From positions 186,001-250,000 of the forward strand of contig JAVYIG010002368.1 of assembly GCA_035222895.1 (NCBI GenBank): 64,000 nucleotides of DNA, in the 5' to 3' direction. Below are positions 47,566 through 53,700 of this stretch, piece after piece. Position 1 is the stretch's first letter, and the number at the start of each line of letters is the position of its first letter. Origin of the DNA: Strongylocentrotus droebachiensis (lineage: Eukaryota > Echinodermata > Echinoidea > Camarodonta > Strongylocentrotidae). The translations under genes were made by a program, and so were the position numbers. Under the pieces are notes generated by a model. That model ran no database searches, was not told where the DNA came from, and saw only the letters and a list, made by a program, of their open reading frames with translations.

Positions 47566-49512
47566 AAAACAATTGGCCACTATGTAAATCATCAATGATC
47601 AGCCCATATTCCCCAAAATATTGAATGCTGACAAATTGTCATCGCAATGGCACCACAACAATGAATGAGTCAGTGATAATTGCACACAAACACAAGGTTC
47701 ATTCAGGGATGAACCCGCTACTATACTACACCCCTGTTTGATAGTCTTAAAGACACAGACCCTCATAAAATGTGTGCAGTTGACTGTTGTTGTGGCTGGA
47801 GGTTGCAACACATGCCTGTGCAACACAGTAAGCCTACATGTGTATGTGCATAATGTGCACTGTACATAAATCTTTTGGTTGACTGTAGTCCAGAGTCATT
47901 CAAATGCAATTTTGTATTTTGTATTTGTGTAGGAGTTCAAACCTGCTATTTAGCATGGAGCTCATCTGTATAGTACAGACACCCATGTACATGTACATGT
48001 CCTGCCTATAAATGCTCTCATACTAGTTGTAGATCTTCTTCTCCAAATCTATCTAGAGTCTATTAACAGTTCTTATTTGCAAGATATTAGATAGACCTTT
48101 TGGTCCGATATTTCTCATTTTCAAACAATTTACATACATGTACCTATTAAGAAGAGTCCCTCCATAATATACAAACAGGTACAAGTCATGTACCAACAGG
48201 TTATCATAATGCATAAAAAGGTTTCATTCAGTAGACTAGACCCATCAAACAGAGACAGACAAAGGTTATTGAGATATTATTTCATTACATGGCATTTATC
48301 ACCTGGTAAACTCAATCCATTACACACTCCATCAATATGTCACAGAAACAATAACTATCCCAGCCATTGCAATAGTTTACAGGCATTTAAACTATTGCCA
48401 GTCGTTGTGCTCTAGTGCTACATGTACATGCAGTGTCTGCACTAGTTGAATGAATTTTACTACCGGTAGTCTTCCATATTTTTTTTTTTTTTAAATCACC
48501 ATCTCAAACAACAATATAATACTGCATTATACTTTATTACTGAACATTTTGGTGGCAGCACCAATAAAGCCTTTGGCTTTCCTAGCTGTCTACACATTCA
48601 TATATATTTTGGTTGTTGTATTCTATTGTATATGTTTCTCTCTAACTTGTACGCTATATTTTGTATTTTATATGTTTGTTATGATGTTTTTATGATGAAT
48701 GAAATAAAGTTCAATTCAATTCAATATGGCATTTTTGTAATGTACATGTAATCAAATGTAATGCATGTAGTGCCTCGATACAAATTATTTAATTTCATTC
48801 ATAAATATAATATCAATAGTCAGGATATGCATTGCATTTATTAGTTGTTGCTACAATGTAGGTAGAACAAACATTATGGCTTGCCTTTTAATACCTAACA
48901 ACACATAATGTACGTTGTATGCAATTTGCATACTGACTATTGAGGCACTTCACAAAGACGTACATGTATGTACAGTAGTAAGTTTGGTTACTTTAAAAAA
49001 AAAATGGCTCATTCATTTATTCATCCAATTGAGTTTTAGTTCTATTACAGTATTATAATTTTGTTCAACTGAGTTTTATTTTTATAACATTTTGTCAAAA
49101 ATAACACAAAGTGCAACTACAACAAAAAATGTAAAGAAATTAATAATGTCTACATGTACAAGAAATTGAAGAAAACAATGATTTGTGGTGATTAAATGTG
49201 CATTTTAAGACTCATTCAGATATGACAGGGACAAAGGTGCATTTTCATTTTAATGATAACATAAGCGCAATACGCTTCATTTTTTTAAATAATTTGTTTT
49301 TATAGCAAAGAGCTTACATGTACACGAACGACTCTTGTTGCGTTCAATTGCCATTCAGATACACCTGAGAAAAATACAGTGGCAGCTTTGTTTACGATGT
49401 TTTACCACGTCATATATCTGTACAACCCTTTAATGGTACATGTACATGTGCAGTCAAACTTACCTACAACTCTGCACACATTTCCAGGCAATGAAAGGGA
49501 AGAAAGTGACAT
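29693..49512 (-). CDS. Rab11-FIP: Class I Rab11 family-interacting protein (C2 + Rab11-binding domain), nine coding exons
   Basis: Exons (minus strand, 5' to 3'): 49512-49464, 44296-44155, 40071-39940, 39315-39152, 37887-37769, 37141-36884, 36284-35984, 34373-34195, 29845-29693. All junctions are GT-AG and the phases agree. The 1497-nt CDS gives 498 residues plus TAG. Residues ~8-150 form a C2 domain (VVAHQARDLL, KFATSVLEKTQRPIWNEE, FLGRVEISL, WYKLQPKKG). Residues ~150-445 are low-complexity, rich in Ser, Pro, Lys and His. Residues ~449-492 are the coiled-coil Rab-binding domain (KELEAYIEKLLLRVM). Known of the family: class I FIPs bind Rab11-GTP through this C-terminal helix and phospholipid through the C2 domain, and act in recycling-endosome transport. 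No NPF motif is visible. The family is secure; which paralogue is not. The upstream start and UTR exons are unverified. Introns 1 and 8 carry most of the gene's transposons. Confidence 0.9.
29900..32868 (+). mobile_element. CR1/jockey-like LINE copy, 5' truncated
   Basis: The body runs from about 29900 to a short 3' microsatellite tail of GATACA repeats (32848-32868), as in CR1-type LINEs. About 150 bp of 3'UTR follow the reading frame. No target-site duplication was resolved. The 5' edge lies ~70 bp from the Rab11-FIP exon 9 splice acceptor. Confidence 0.75.
29960..32701 (+). CDS. LINE endonuclease-reverse transcriptase (CR1/jockey-like), nearly complete
   Basis: A 913-codon frame in intron 8 of Rab11-FIP, antisense to that gene. 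An apurinic-type endonuclease comes first: NCQSVRSK (5-12), TESWL (31-35), YRPP (106-109), GDFNLPNISW (140-149), LDLIFSN (~195) and ADHS (216-219). The reverse transcriptase follows: GPDGIPPWF (~452), GFRAKRSTETQ, DFTKAFDKVPH, GVPQG and FADD (666-669). No ATG lies at the start (codon 1 is TTG), and the frame is open back to 29915, so the 5' end (ORF1 and the ORF2 start) appears truncated. It stops after WNNLPTP; another frame continues ~21 similar-looking residues, indicating a one-base indel in a C run. The family is clear, the exact clade is not. Confidence 0.9.
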   Translation: MILTNCQSVRSKAGDIEVLIDSVKPDFICGTESWLDPDVNSSEIFPDNHSIFRKDREQLKTGGGVFQAVKGDLITMHCSELNSDCEILWTETKIKGCRPLLVGVFYRPPNDSNGEAIDHLAQSFTRLGNKINSHNVILTGDFNLPNISWDDHVVSSRSGYSTRAADKLVTLVEELGLIQHVTQPTRIQGNTENILDLIFSNNPEIVDKISVTDGIADHSSVIVDLRVAPTRKRPIRRKIYLRGKADTQGIKETLQDFTDTYFQTNQDKSVEDKWEEIRSAILHTMEKHVPHKFSTSRFNLPWFNRSLRRTIKKKQRLYNKAVRTGKPDDWESFKAFRKSTHKLIKEARSLYVRDTLESAILEEPKRFWSYIKQLKQENSGVADLQQGEKTVSNDIDKANVLNEQFRSVFTNEPPGLAQSLGNSPYQKIGHLNITRKGVEKLLSTLKTNKAQGPDGIPPWFLKIGAEQLSAPLQDLFQSSINTGIVPQEWRDANVAAIFKKGSRKSAANYRPVSLTPVLSKVMEHIIHSHVMKHLENQHILSDFQHGFRAKRSTETQLILTINDISQELDRNKLVDMAVLDFTKAFDKVPHRRLISKLQYYGLEGEITSWVRSFLMGRTQRVVINGHSSLPASVTSGVPQGTVTGPLWFLLYINDLPNNMACTTRLFADDCLLYTAVSADQDTSVLQKDLRQLESWQDTWLMNFNPTKCCTMTIGKRNPPHHKYNFCNHSLESVSSHPYLGVHISNTLSWNTHTQAATKKAQRIQNVVRRNLWSCNKKVKSTAYLALVRPLLEYASSAWDPSTKQNIKSLERVQRQAARFCTSNYSREEGTVTKALKDLGWESLQTRRRNQRLGMLYKMKNGLVDIPLYDYVQPNPRETRGNNQKFLQLRHKARAYQDSFFVSTIKDWNNLPTP
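33038..33667. mobile_element. Non-autonomous hAT element, 630 bp
   Basis: The ends are 13-bp perfect TIRs CAGGCCTTCTCAA / TTGAGAAGGCCTG. They are flanked by an exact 8-bp target duplication tgctacat (33030-33037 and 33668-33675), the hAT size. The left end has a GC-rich palindrome (gcgcgcgccacttgtggcgc). No transposase frame was seen. It lies in intron 8 of Rab11-FIP. Confidence 0.88.
33756..34135. mobile_element. TTAA-type MITE, 380 bp (copy b)
   Basis: Ends AGATAAGGTGGAGTTCTGG and (inverted) AGAGAAGGTTGAGTTCTGG, with TTAA on the left and a decayed TTGA on the right. Interior shared with copy a: gttgatcat, tattggtgtgtattacaagg, cagaaagatgtata.gggaca. In intron 8 of Rab11-FIP. Confidence 0.72.
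34195..34373 (-). CDS. Rab11-FIP: Rab11-FIP coding exon 8
   Basis: Entry after CTTTACAG continues the frame as KNGRRENRHKKALSAYST, then GGTTPDLRKMTQESKEKH. It ends SKYDTLSKQ immediately before GTGAGG. The exon leads into the coiled coil that continues in exon 9 with QLVQLVQQQ. A 4.3-kb intron follows, filled by a LINE, a hAT element and a MITE. Confidence 0.85.
34470..34748. mobile_element. Degenerate relative of the 60.7-kb MITE
   Basis: aggttcctttactacaggtttgag, cctatctataaaggccaccc, ttagacaggtagcctttata and a terminal tttgactgtag match the family. Several internal rearrangements. Intron 7 of Rab11-FIP. Confidence 0.5.
35466..35811 (-). repeat. Dispersed repeat copy 1
   Basis: Minus strand: ttaaagccccactgtgatac, gcaaacaatgc-like core, gatttgatgagatagccacc, tgtcagtgaccttgcagaga, ggcaaactagtacagacagg. 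The same sequence occurs at 43795-44110 and 55195-55385 on the plus strand. No coding potential recognised. Confidence 0.65.
35818..35963. mobile_element. Short MITE, ~146 bp, beside exon 7
   Basis: Ends ggggcgtttcacaaaacttg and the inverse of aaggctttgtgaaacagggcc. Inner arms tcatcagtgacaaatgac / tcgtcactga..tgtcattga pair. It ends ~20 bp beyond the exon 7 donor. Confidence 0.6.
35984..36284 (-). CDS. Rab11-FIP: Rab11-FIP coding exon 7
   Basis: This exon of 301 nt encodes SKEHLNKIGKSTPDLRYMSS, a His-rich patch (HEHGHHYDHG) and an acidic/Leu segment (VSEESLLKDKEEREQGD). The donor is GTATGT. TPDLRYMSS and SEESLL resemble Ser phosphorylation-type linkers, but no site can be asserted. Confidence 0.8.
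36579..36734. mobile_element. Fold-back MITE, ~156 bp
   Basis: Arms taccatgccttctattcgagg..ccatttgcttc and its inverse (agcaaatagtactattggag..caaggcagtgtata) are separated by a short GC loop (tgggctgcgccc). It shares terminal sequence with the 3.7-kb palindrome. It lies in the intron between exons 6 and 7 of Rab11-FIP. Confidence 0.72.
36884..37141 (-). CDS. Rab11-FIP: Rab11-FIP coding exon 6
   Basis: The exon has 86 codons in phase 0 at both ends. It starts AFYSDDSQSVASSMSDDF after a pyrimidine-rich acceptor ending CACAAATAG and ends ALGNISKAL before GTGAGT. A later AG (TTCTATTCAG) would break the frame, so the upstream acceptor was chosen. The segment has a Pro-rich stretch (SQPPTPPVQKPPPSNR) and a Gly/Arg patch, likely disordered. 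Confidence 0.8.
37769..37887 (-). CDS. Rab11-FIP: Rab11-FIP coding exon 5
   Basis: A phase-1 entry gives AWRRKQSGSSPDVRRKDSRK, then DSANDEYFNDINRELQFNDP before a GTAAGC donor. It is charged and Ser-rich with no fold recognised. It is accepted because acceptor (CTTCGTGGCTAG), donor and phases join exons 4 and 6 exactly. Confidence 0.75.
38422..38600. mobile_element. Partial copy of the GTTTCACAAAGACTAAG MITE
   Basis: Left part only: tttcacaaagactaagaac, ctatggcaggctgttcatgc, tttgataattcattattaaag. No right TIR. In an intron of Rab11-FIP. Confidence 0.55.
38848..39120. mobile_element. Long inverted repeat (fold-back MITE), 273 bp
   Basis: Arms of ~95 bp: actatgaacatgacggacaa, agaaagcggacaaaatatac, agttcctcattctaccctca and their inverse up to 39120, around a ~75-bp loop that itself contains gtagaacaggt/acctgttctac. 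It ends 31 bp from the Rab11-FIP exon 4 donor side. Confidence 0.8.
39152..39315 (-). CDS. Rab11-FIP: Rab11-FIP coding exon 4 (end of C2)
   Basis: The exon begins after TTGTATCTAG and ends before GTAAGT. It encodes WYKLQPKKGKEAKKLGDRGQ then LEVTVQIIY, the last C2 strands (family pattern W..L, RG...V.). It continues into a Lys/Gln-rich linker ending in ALLNLLPSP. Confidence 0.9.
39676..39895 (+). mobile_element. 5'-truncated SINE copy
   Basis: Body only: catttgccactctctaccca, aataggtacgcggcaggtaa, ttccttgaatgctttagccc, gtagctgcactatttaat, then TA and TTA repeats. Confidence 0.68.
39940..40071 (-). CDS. Rab11-FIP: Rab11-FIP coding exon 3 (C2 domain)
   Basis: The acceptor follows TTTCTTGCAG and the donor is GTAAGT. 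The translation GGTLELIVCHSDFLRERFLG, then RVEISLSGVAASYGKSIKK, gives the C2 beta strands with the FLG motif typical of FIP and related C2 domains. Both splice phases fit exons 2 and 4 without a stop. Confidence 0.9.
40272..40900. mobile_element. GC-rich TIR element flanked by TTAA, ~630 bp
   Basis: Ends AGGCCCGGTCACACAGCC and GGCTGTGTGACCGGGCC with TTAA on each side (40268-40271, 40901-40904). The interior is unusually GC- and CpG-rich, made of short variants of cgcggtacagacgcgg on both strands. TTAA targets fit piggyBac or Kolobok types. It lies in intron 2 of Rab11-FIP, ~200 bp upstream of exon 3. Confidence 0.7.
41550..42620 (-). mobile_element. 5'-truncated LINE fragment (C-terminal reverse transcriptase)
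   Basis: A minus-strand frame at 42616-42245 has FKYLGVEIDEHLTWDIHVKR and LQKRAARIITSNYDY; a second frame at 42236-41919 has ERRNYFLAVLMYKSVHGIAP and a WNSFP motif. Together they are the end of a CR1/L2/Rex-type LINE protein, split by one frameshift near 42250. The 3' end is a TAAA repeat (41550-41578). It lies in intron 2 of Rab11-FIP in the same orientation as the gene. Confidence 0.8.
42803..42877. repeat. GC-rich hairpin with ~36-bp arms and a 3-nt loop
   Basis: The left arm aactccaggaagctcc..gcgcaggcgt (42803-42838) is inverted at 42842-42877 with about five mismatches. The loop is ccc. It sits just upstream of the LINE fragment 5' end and is followed by a short direct repeat gttacgctgca. 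Confidence 0.75.
43504..43790 (+). mobile_element. SINE copy
   Basis: Head aggtgttgtgatcgagtgga, cacggttcaggtcctgccac; body acatttgccactccacccag, ttccttgaatgctgtgagca, gagcgccttgagcacc; ends ttattattac. Confidence 0.7.
43795..44110 (+). repeat. Dispersed repeat copy 2 with internal duplication
   Basis: ttaaagccccactgcactac, atagcaaacaatgcctaatc, tgaccttgcagggaggtcta, ccaaactagtacagacatgc. The last block recurs at 44055-44110 (tgaccttgcagggaggtctt). Confidence 0.65.
44155..44296 (-). CDS. Rab11-FIP: Rab11-FIP coding exon 2 (C2 domain core)
   Basis: The acceptor is TTTTTGCATGTAG and the donor GTAAGT. The exon encodes HQARDLLYKGKDDSNNAF, then KFATSVLEKTQRPIWNEECE, the most conserved part of class I FIP C2 domains (compare the family pattern QA.DL, K..TSV.EK, W.EE). 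It begins in phase 1 and ends in phase 2. Confidence 0.9.
44455..44960. mobile_element. TTAA-flanked MITE, 506 bp
   Basis: Ends AGGTAATACAAAGTTTTGG and (inverted) CGGTAATACAAAGTTTTGG with TTAA on both sides (44451-44454, 44961-44964). It lies in intron 1 of Rab11-FIP, ~150 bp upstream of exon 2. Confidence 0.75.
45645..45790. repeat. Poly-C and (CT)n cluster
   Basis: C runs alternating with CT blocks, in intron 1 of Rab11-FIP. Confidence 0.9.
45846..46239. mobile_element. MITE with GGGCGYGTTCATGCTT ends, ~394 bp
   Basis: The left end GGGCGTGTTCATGCTT matches the inverted right end GGGCGCGTTCATGCTT. The interior is CpG-rich with short palindromes such as ggcgatcacgatcgcc and ttacaatttgtaa. 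Flanking duplication not resolved. Confidence 0.65.
46490..46871. mobile_element. TTAA-flanked MITE, 382 bp (copy a)
   Basis: TIRs AGATAAACTTGAGTTCTGG are perfect at both ends, with TTAA duplications (46486-46489, 46872-46875). Shares its interior with the 33.7-kb copy. In intron 1 of Rab11-FIP. Confidence 0.78.
47505..47572. repeat. (GA)n microsatellite
   Basis: About 65 bp of GA, in intron 1 of Rab11-FIP. Confidence 0.92.
48540..48723 (+). repeat. LINE-like 3' tail
   Basis: gcaccaataaagcctttggc, ttgtattttatatgtttgtt, atgaatgaaataaagttcaa then (TTCAA)n. No coding frame. Intron 1 of Rab11-FIP. Confidence 0.45.
49464..49512 (-). CDS. Rab11-FIP: Rab11-FIP coding exon 1
   Basis: The ATG at 49512-49510 opens MSLSSLSLPGNVCRVV and the exon ends at a GTAAGT donor (49463-49458), leaving one base that completes an Ala codon with exon 2. 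LPGNVCRVV is the first strand of the C2 domain. The start was chosen because it joins exon 2 in frame and the length before the C2 domain is similar to that of known FIPs. A 5'UTR exon upstream is possible but not identified. Confidence 0.75.
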
Positions 49513-49867
49513 TTTGAAGCTCTATCTTCTGGAATTCTCACGCTGAACACAAAGTGAATGAAATGACATGTGACATCATTGTGAAGACCAGGCAGAAGCA
49601 GCACCGTATATACTAGCACCTCAAGTCACTGGCTGTCTGTGAACAGGAGAAAAGGATTGAATAAAAAGGAACTCTGAAAACAAAAATATATTTTCTAAAC
49701 AAAAAAAAGAGTGACATTACAGAGAAGTCAGTCAACTAAGAACACAATCATCAATGACAATGTTTTGGGGGTTTTGTTTTTCAATAAAGATCATATTAGA
49801 AGATACGCTATCTACAGTACAAGAAAAGCATGTACATGTACTGTAGTGTATACTTATACCTGTACTT

Positions 49868-50290
49868 TTAAGATCTGCTAAATATATTACTCATTGCGTC
49901 AATATACATCAATGCTTTGAATAGATTGATAGTTTTGTCTATTTCCAATATTTTCATAGAAACTATATTGTAAGTCTATCTAAATGACATAACATGCAAA
50001 GCATGACCATTATTCAAGATAGTGCATGTAACATTAAAGTAGGAGCTCGCTGGAGTTAGCTGGAAGTTAGAGAACTGATTTATATCGGAAATAATATCGC
50101 TAGTGACATTCGTTTGTCTCGCAATGTATGGTCAACAAGGGATCTAAAAGATCACAACGTTTCGTGTGCAGCTGCTACACTTTGTTAGATCCCTTGTTGA
50201 CCATACATTGTACATTGCGAGATAACCGAATGTCACTAGCGATATTATTTTCGATACTTTATCCGCAATGAGTAATATATTTAGCATAAC
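49868..50290. mobile_element. Second, diverged copy of the 51-kb inverted-repeat element
   Basis: gaaataatatcgctagtgac, tcgtttgtctcgcaatgtat and the inverse copy at 50180-50250 form a short palindrome around 50170. Outer ends gctaaatatattactcattgcg (49872) and its inverse (50263-50286) match the right end of the 51-kb element. The left arm is interrupted by ~190 bp of unrelated sequence (about 49893-50083). The hammerhead-like core is degraded (CTAACAA for CTGACGA), but its stem still pairs. Confidence 0.5.
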
Positions 50291-51099
50291 TGATTTATAA
50301 CTGTATAATTTAAAGTAACAACATGATTTTGGAACAAGCAATGCCAAGCCATAATATAATTCATTGTGTAACGCATACCGTTTACAATTAAACATATCAA
50401 TTATCATTGCCAATCTCATTAAACAAATAATACACGGGTGTGAGTGTGTTATGGTCGATGTAGTGCGTAAGGGTAGTCACTATGGTGCAATCAAAATCAT
50501 CAGGCGCTGCCGAGTTTTATTTGTGCCATTGTGAATACCCAAATAGCGCTGCATCGCCATAACGTCACAAACAAAAACCTGTAGAGTCTATCATTTGTTT
50601 TAAAAAATGGATCAACAATCGTACTTAATTAGCAAGGCAATAACACTTTAAACCAGCAACCTTCATAACGAATAATGTGTGCACACAGACGATCACGGCA
50701 GCAGTGGCTTCGTAAACAGGAATGTGCAGTGCATGGTGCACTGGTGCCACTTCACGTAAACATCCATTGAATTACATGCAGCGCGCAGCGTGCATTATGC
50801 CTTTTTGTTGCACCTTTTTTTGCACGGCTGTTATCTCCAAAATGCACTCCCCGTGCGTGTATGGTTAAAATTAACACACACCCAATCCATTTTGACGCTT
50901 CTCATTGCCATTGGCTACATTCTTGAACCCATTTCATAATAATTCTAGGCCTAGATTAGATCTAACTTTACTCATCTAAAAGTTAGATCTAGATCTAGAA
51001 CTAGATTAATAAATATCATTACCAACAACAATCATATCGAAAATAATATCGCTAGTGATATTCGTTTGTCTCGCAATGTGGTCAATAAGGAATCTAAAA

Positions 51100-51143
51100 G
51101 ATCACGACGTTTCGTATGCTACTGCGATACTTCGTCAGGTGAT
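51100..51143 (-). ncRNA. Hammerhead-ribozyme-like motif (-)
   Basis: ATCAC then CTGACGA, the same helix II stem, GAAACGTC and GTGAT. Here the flanks ATCAC/GTGAT can form a 5-bp helix I next to the predicted cleavage site, which the (+) copy lacks. The extra A before helix II departs from the canonical core. Confidence 0.4.
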
Positions 51144-51390
51144 AAAAACTACTGTAATTCCATTCAGCGGTCGATTCCATTCAGCAGACGGTCCGATCCA
51201 GCGGCCCGTTGATTGGCTGAGTACCGTATGCGTCGGCCAATAGGCCTGGTGCATTAGCCGAACCAGCGGCCGAATCCAGCGGCCTGGTGATTGGTCGATC
51301 ACCGTGTGCGTTGACCAATAGGCATTGTGCGTTATTGTTCCAATTATATCGATCGAATTATGGACCGCTCCGCACGGTCCTCCCGTAGAG

Positions 51391-51398
51391 TATAAAAG
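51391..51398 (+). promoter_or_regulatory. TATA box-like site in the inverted-repeat element
   Basis: TATAAAAG lies ~20 bp before the downstream hammerhead-like motif and after four CCAAT-type boxes (ttgattggctg, ggccaatagg, tgattggtcg, gaccaatagg; 51210-51330). The order CCAAT cluster, TATA, ribozyme-like motif suggests a polymerase II promoter of the element. No transcript evidence. Confidence 0.4.
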
Positions 51399-51410
51399 AC
51401 CCTTGCTTAC

Positions 51411-51452
51411 AACCTGAGGAAGTATCGCAGTAGCATACGAAACGTCGTGATC
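51411..51452 (+). ncRNA. Hammerhead-ribozyme-like motif (+)
   Basis: CTGAGGA, a stem-loop GTAT-C-GC-AGTA-GC-ATAC, then GAAACGTC. It matches the hammerhead order CUGANGA, helix II, GAAA, short helix III, UH, except for an extra A before helix II. Helix I pairing is poor in this copy. Confidence 0.35.
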
Positions 51453-52379
51453 TTTTAGATTCCTTATTGACCACATTGCGAGACAAACGAATATCACTAG
51501 CGATATTATTTTTGATACTATATCCGCAATGAGTAATATAGTCTAGATCTATTTAGCATTAACAACAATCATGACAATAACGACGTCATTAATGTTTATT
51601 TTGCTTGCTCCCATTTCTTTTGGTTTTGCACATGTGCAGGATAAAGGATGCAGGTAAACAATTTTTAAGAATCTACTCTTAAGTGCTAAATCAAGGTATC
51701 CCTCCACGTCCTCCTCGGCCTCCTCGGCCTCCTCAGGCTCAGTCCTTCTTCTTCTTCCGCGCGCGCGCCGCCTCCTCTTCTGTAGTCTACATTCCATCAT
51801 GAAAACCTATTGATGGGACTGAAGGTAAAGATTTTGACAACATTTACTATTATTTTGTTAATAAAGCTATATTTTACGAACGATTAATACACTAATTCTT
51901 ACTCACTTTCAGAGGATGATAAAGATAAGTGCTCCTTATTGTCTCACGTAAGATGAAAGCAAGAGACACTCATTAATACGGACGTACTAGTAATGCAAAA
52001 TCCTAGGACAAATTCGTCTCTCGATCTCTGTACTGTGTGGTCGATATCGGGCACCTATTCATCTTTTGAACTCAGCACACGCATCAGATTGCGCATAGAG
52101 CAGATACTCTCATTGTTTTGAGCTGGATAAACTTCGGGGGCAGTGTTGACATTTTGTTAATTGGCCTATTTCGAATTTGAACCTAAAATAACACAATTTC
52201 CCAGAGCCTAATAAAAAGAACGAGTGGTCTTGTCTGGGTCCACATAATGCGCTTAAATGTCATTGATATTGGTATAGCTGAAATCATTTCGTCATGAGTT
52301 TTTGTTTTGTTTGGGGGGGGGGGGATCGAGGGCCGGAGTTGTTCGGGGTTTTTTTTTTTGTCCTTCCATGACTGCATGC

Positions 52380-53700
52380 AGGGGCGGCGATCCTGGGGGA
52401 CGGGGGGAACATCCCCCCCCCCTCAAATTGTTAGGGGGCCGACGCCCCGGAAAATTTGACTACTGACTACAGGCTGCGACATACTTTTAGGCTCTGGAGG
52501 GCAAAAATCTTCTCGCTCGGCCACAGAGCGGTAGCCTCAGTAAAATTGCCTACAGTGCTTACAATTTGTTTTAAAGAGGGCACCAAGCACTAGTAGCTGG
52601 GATATGGTGGAGCATCTTCCAAAATCGTGAGGGGCACCAACGAAAAGGGCACTCTCTGTCTGGCATAAAGGGGGCGATAACATAGGGAAACCTCAAATAT
52701 ACAATTTTTAGGCATTCCCATACCTTAATTGTGATTAACATTACCAGGATGATTTCAATATTTGTCTCTCTTTTTACATGGTCAAATATAACTGTTTATG
52801 CATCATAATTTCCAGTTATGGTCTCATCGGTCTGAAAACTCATGTGCGAGCTAGCGAAGCGTGCTAGCAGAAATACTTATGAGGTCGCATTGCAAAAATT
52901 ACCTCTTAAAAGGGGGAAAACGATCCTGTTGGGGTTATAAGACTAAAAAAGACCTTCAATAAGTAACATAATTACATTATATTAACTGTAAATGCGAGCG
53001 AGCTTTGGTGGAAATTAATCAAAAGATGCTCGCAGTCGCTTTGCAGTCAGGGACACCTTTAATTTGAACCCCTTTGTATAGCAGTTTATAGCTGACAAGG
53101 GCAATCCATCCCATGAGTGGAATATAAATAAATATTTTAAAAAGACACATATTGTGGAGAACGAACAAATTTATTAGAAAAGAACAGAAGTACGTGTCAA
53201 AGTAAAAAAGGCCAATTGTCAGAGTTGAAAGGGGTACTAACCAGAGATGAAAAGGGGGCACTTATGGCAATGGTAAAGGGGGACCTATCAGATTTAATGG
53301 GGCTTTTATCAGAGGTAAAAAGAAGCATTAAAAATAAGGGGAAGGGGCTCTTTACTAAGGGGATGCTTATCGCAAGTAAAAGGGCCACTTATTAAAAAGA
53401 AAAAGGCCACTTGTCATAATAAAAGTGACGATACGAAAATCGAAAAGGGACACTTATTACAAGGGAAAGGTGCACTTATAAAGAAAAAAGAACACTTGTC
53501 AAATTAAAAGAGGCACCTCGTAGATTTGAATGGAGGCAACAATGGTACATGTAAGTGGCACTTGCAAGAATGCCGGGGAACGGGCACCTATAAGAAAAAA
53601 TGGCACTTATCTGAAATAAAAGGGAGCATTTGGGGAATACTTGAAAAAGTGGAGGCCCCCCCCCCCCCCCCTCCCCCCCCCCCCCCCCCCACAACCCCCA
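52380..53700. repeat. Degenerate GC-rich minisatellite region
   Basis: It begins caggggcggcgatcctgggg, the style of a hAT terminus. From ~53040, short units of the type aaaaggggcacttatcagag repeat with much decay, ending in a C run. A similar stretch occupies 55500-55860 and the same terminus (caggggcggcgat) recurs at 55902. The right terminus was not found. Confidence 0.55.

Larger units (their letters stand above)
51033..51540. mobile_element. Inverted-repeat element with hammerhead-like motifs and promoter-like core (possible Penelope pLTR pair)
   Basis: Arms of ~110 bp (51035-51143 and the inverse 51411-51516) share aataatatcgctagtgatat, tcgtttgtctcgcaatgtgg and atctaaaagatcacgacgtt. Each arm tip carries CTGANGA .. 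GAAACGTC, a hammerhead-like core. The loop between the arms has four CCAAT/ATTGG boxes, a ~70-bp tandem duplication and TATAAAAG at 51391. Known: Penelope-like elements carry inverted pseudo-LTRs with minimal hammerhead motifs. No Penelope RT or GIY-YIG frame is present, so the class is an inference. Confidence 0.5.

Noticed and set aside
51411-51452. Firm call of an active hammerhead ribozyme
   Set aside because: An extra A before helix II and weak helix I in this copy; kept only as a hypothesis.
51055-51497. Near-identical N-termini in frames on both strands
   Set aside because: The same arm of an inverted-repeat element is read from each side; not a gene pair.
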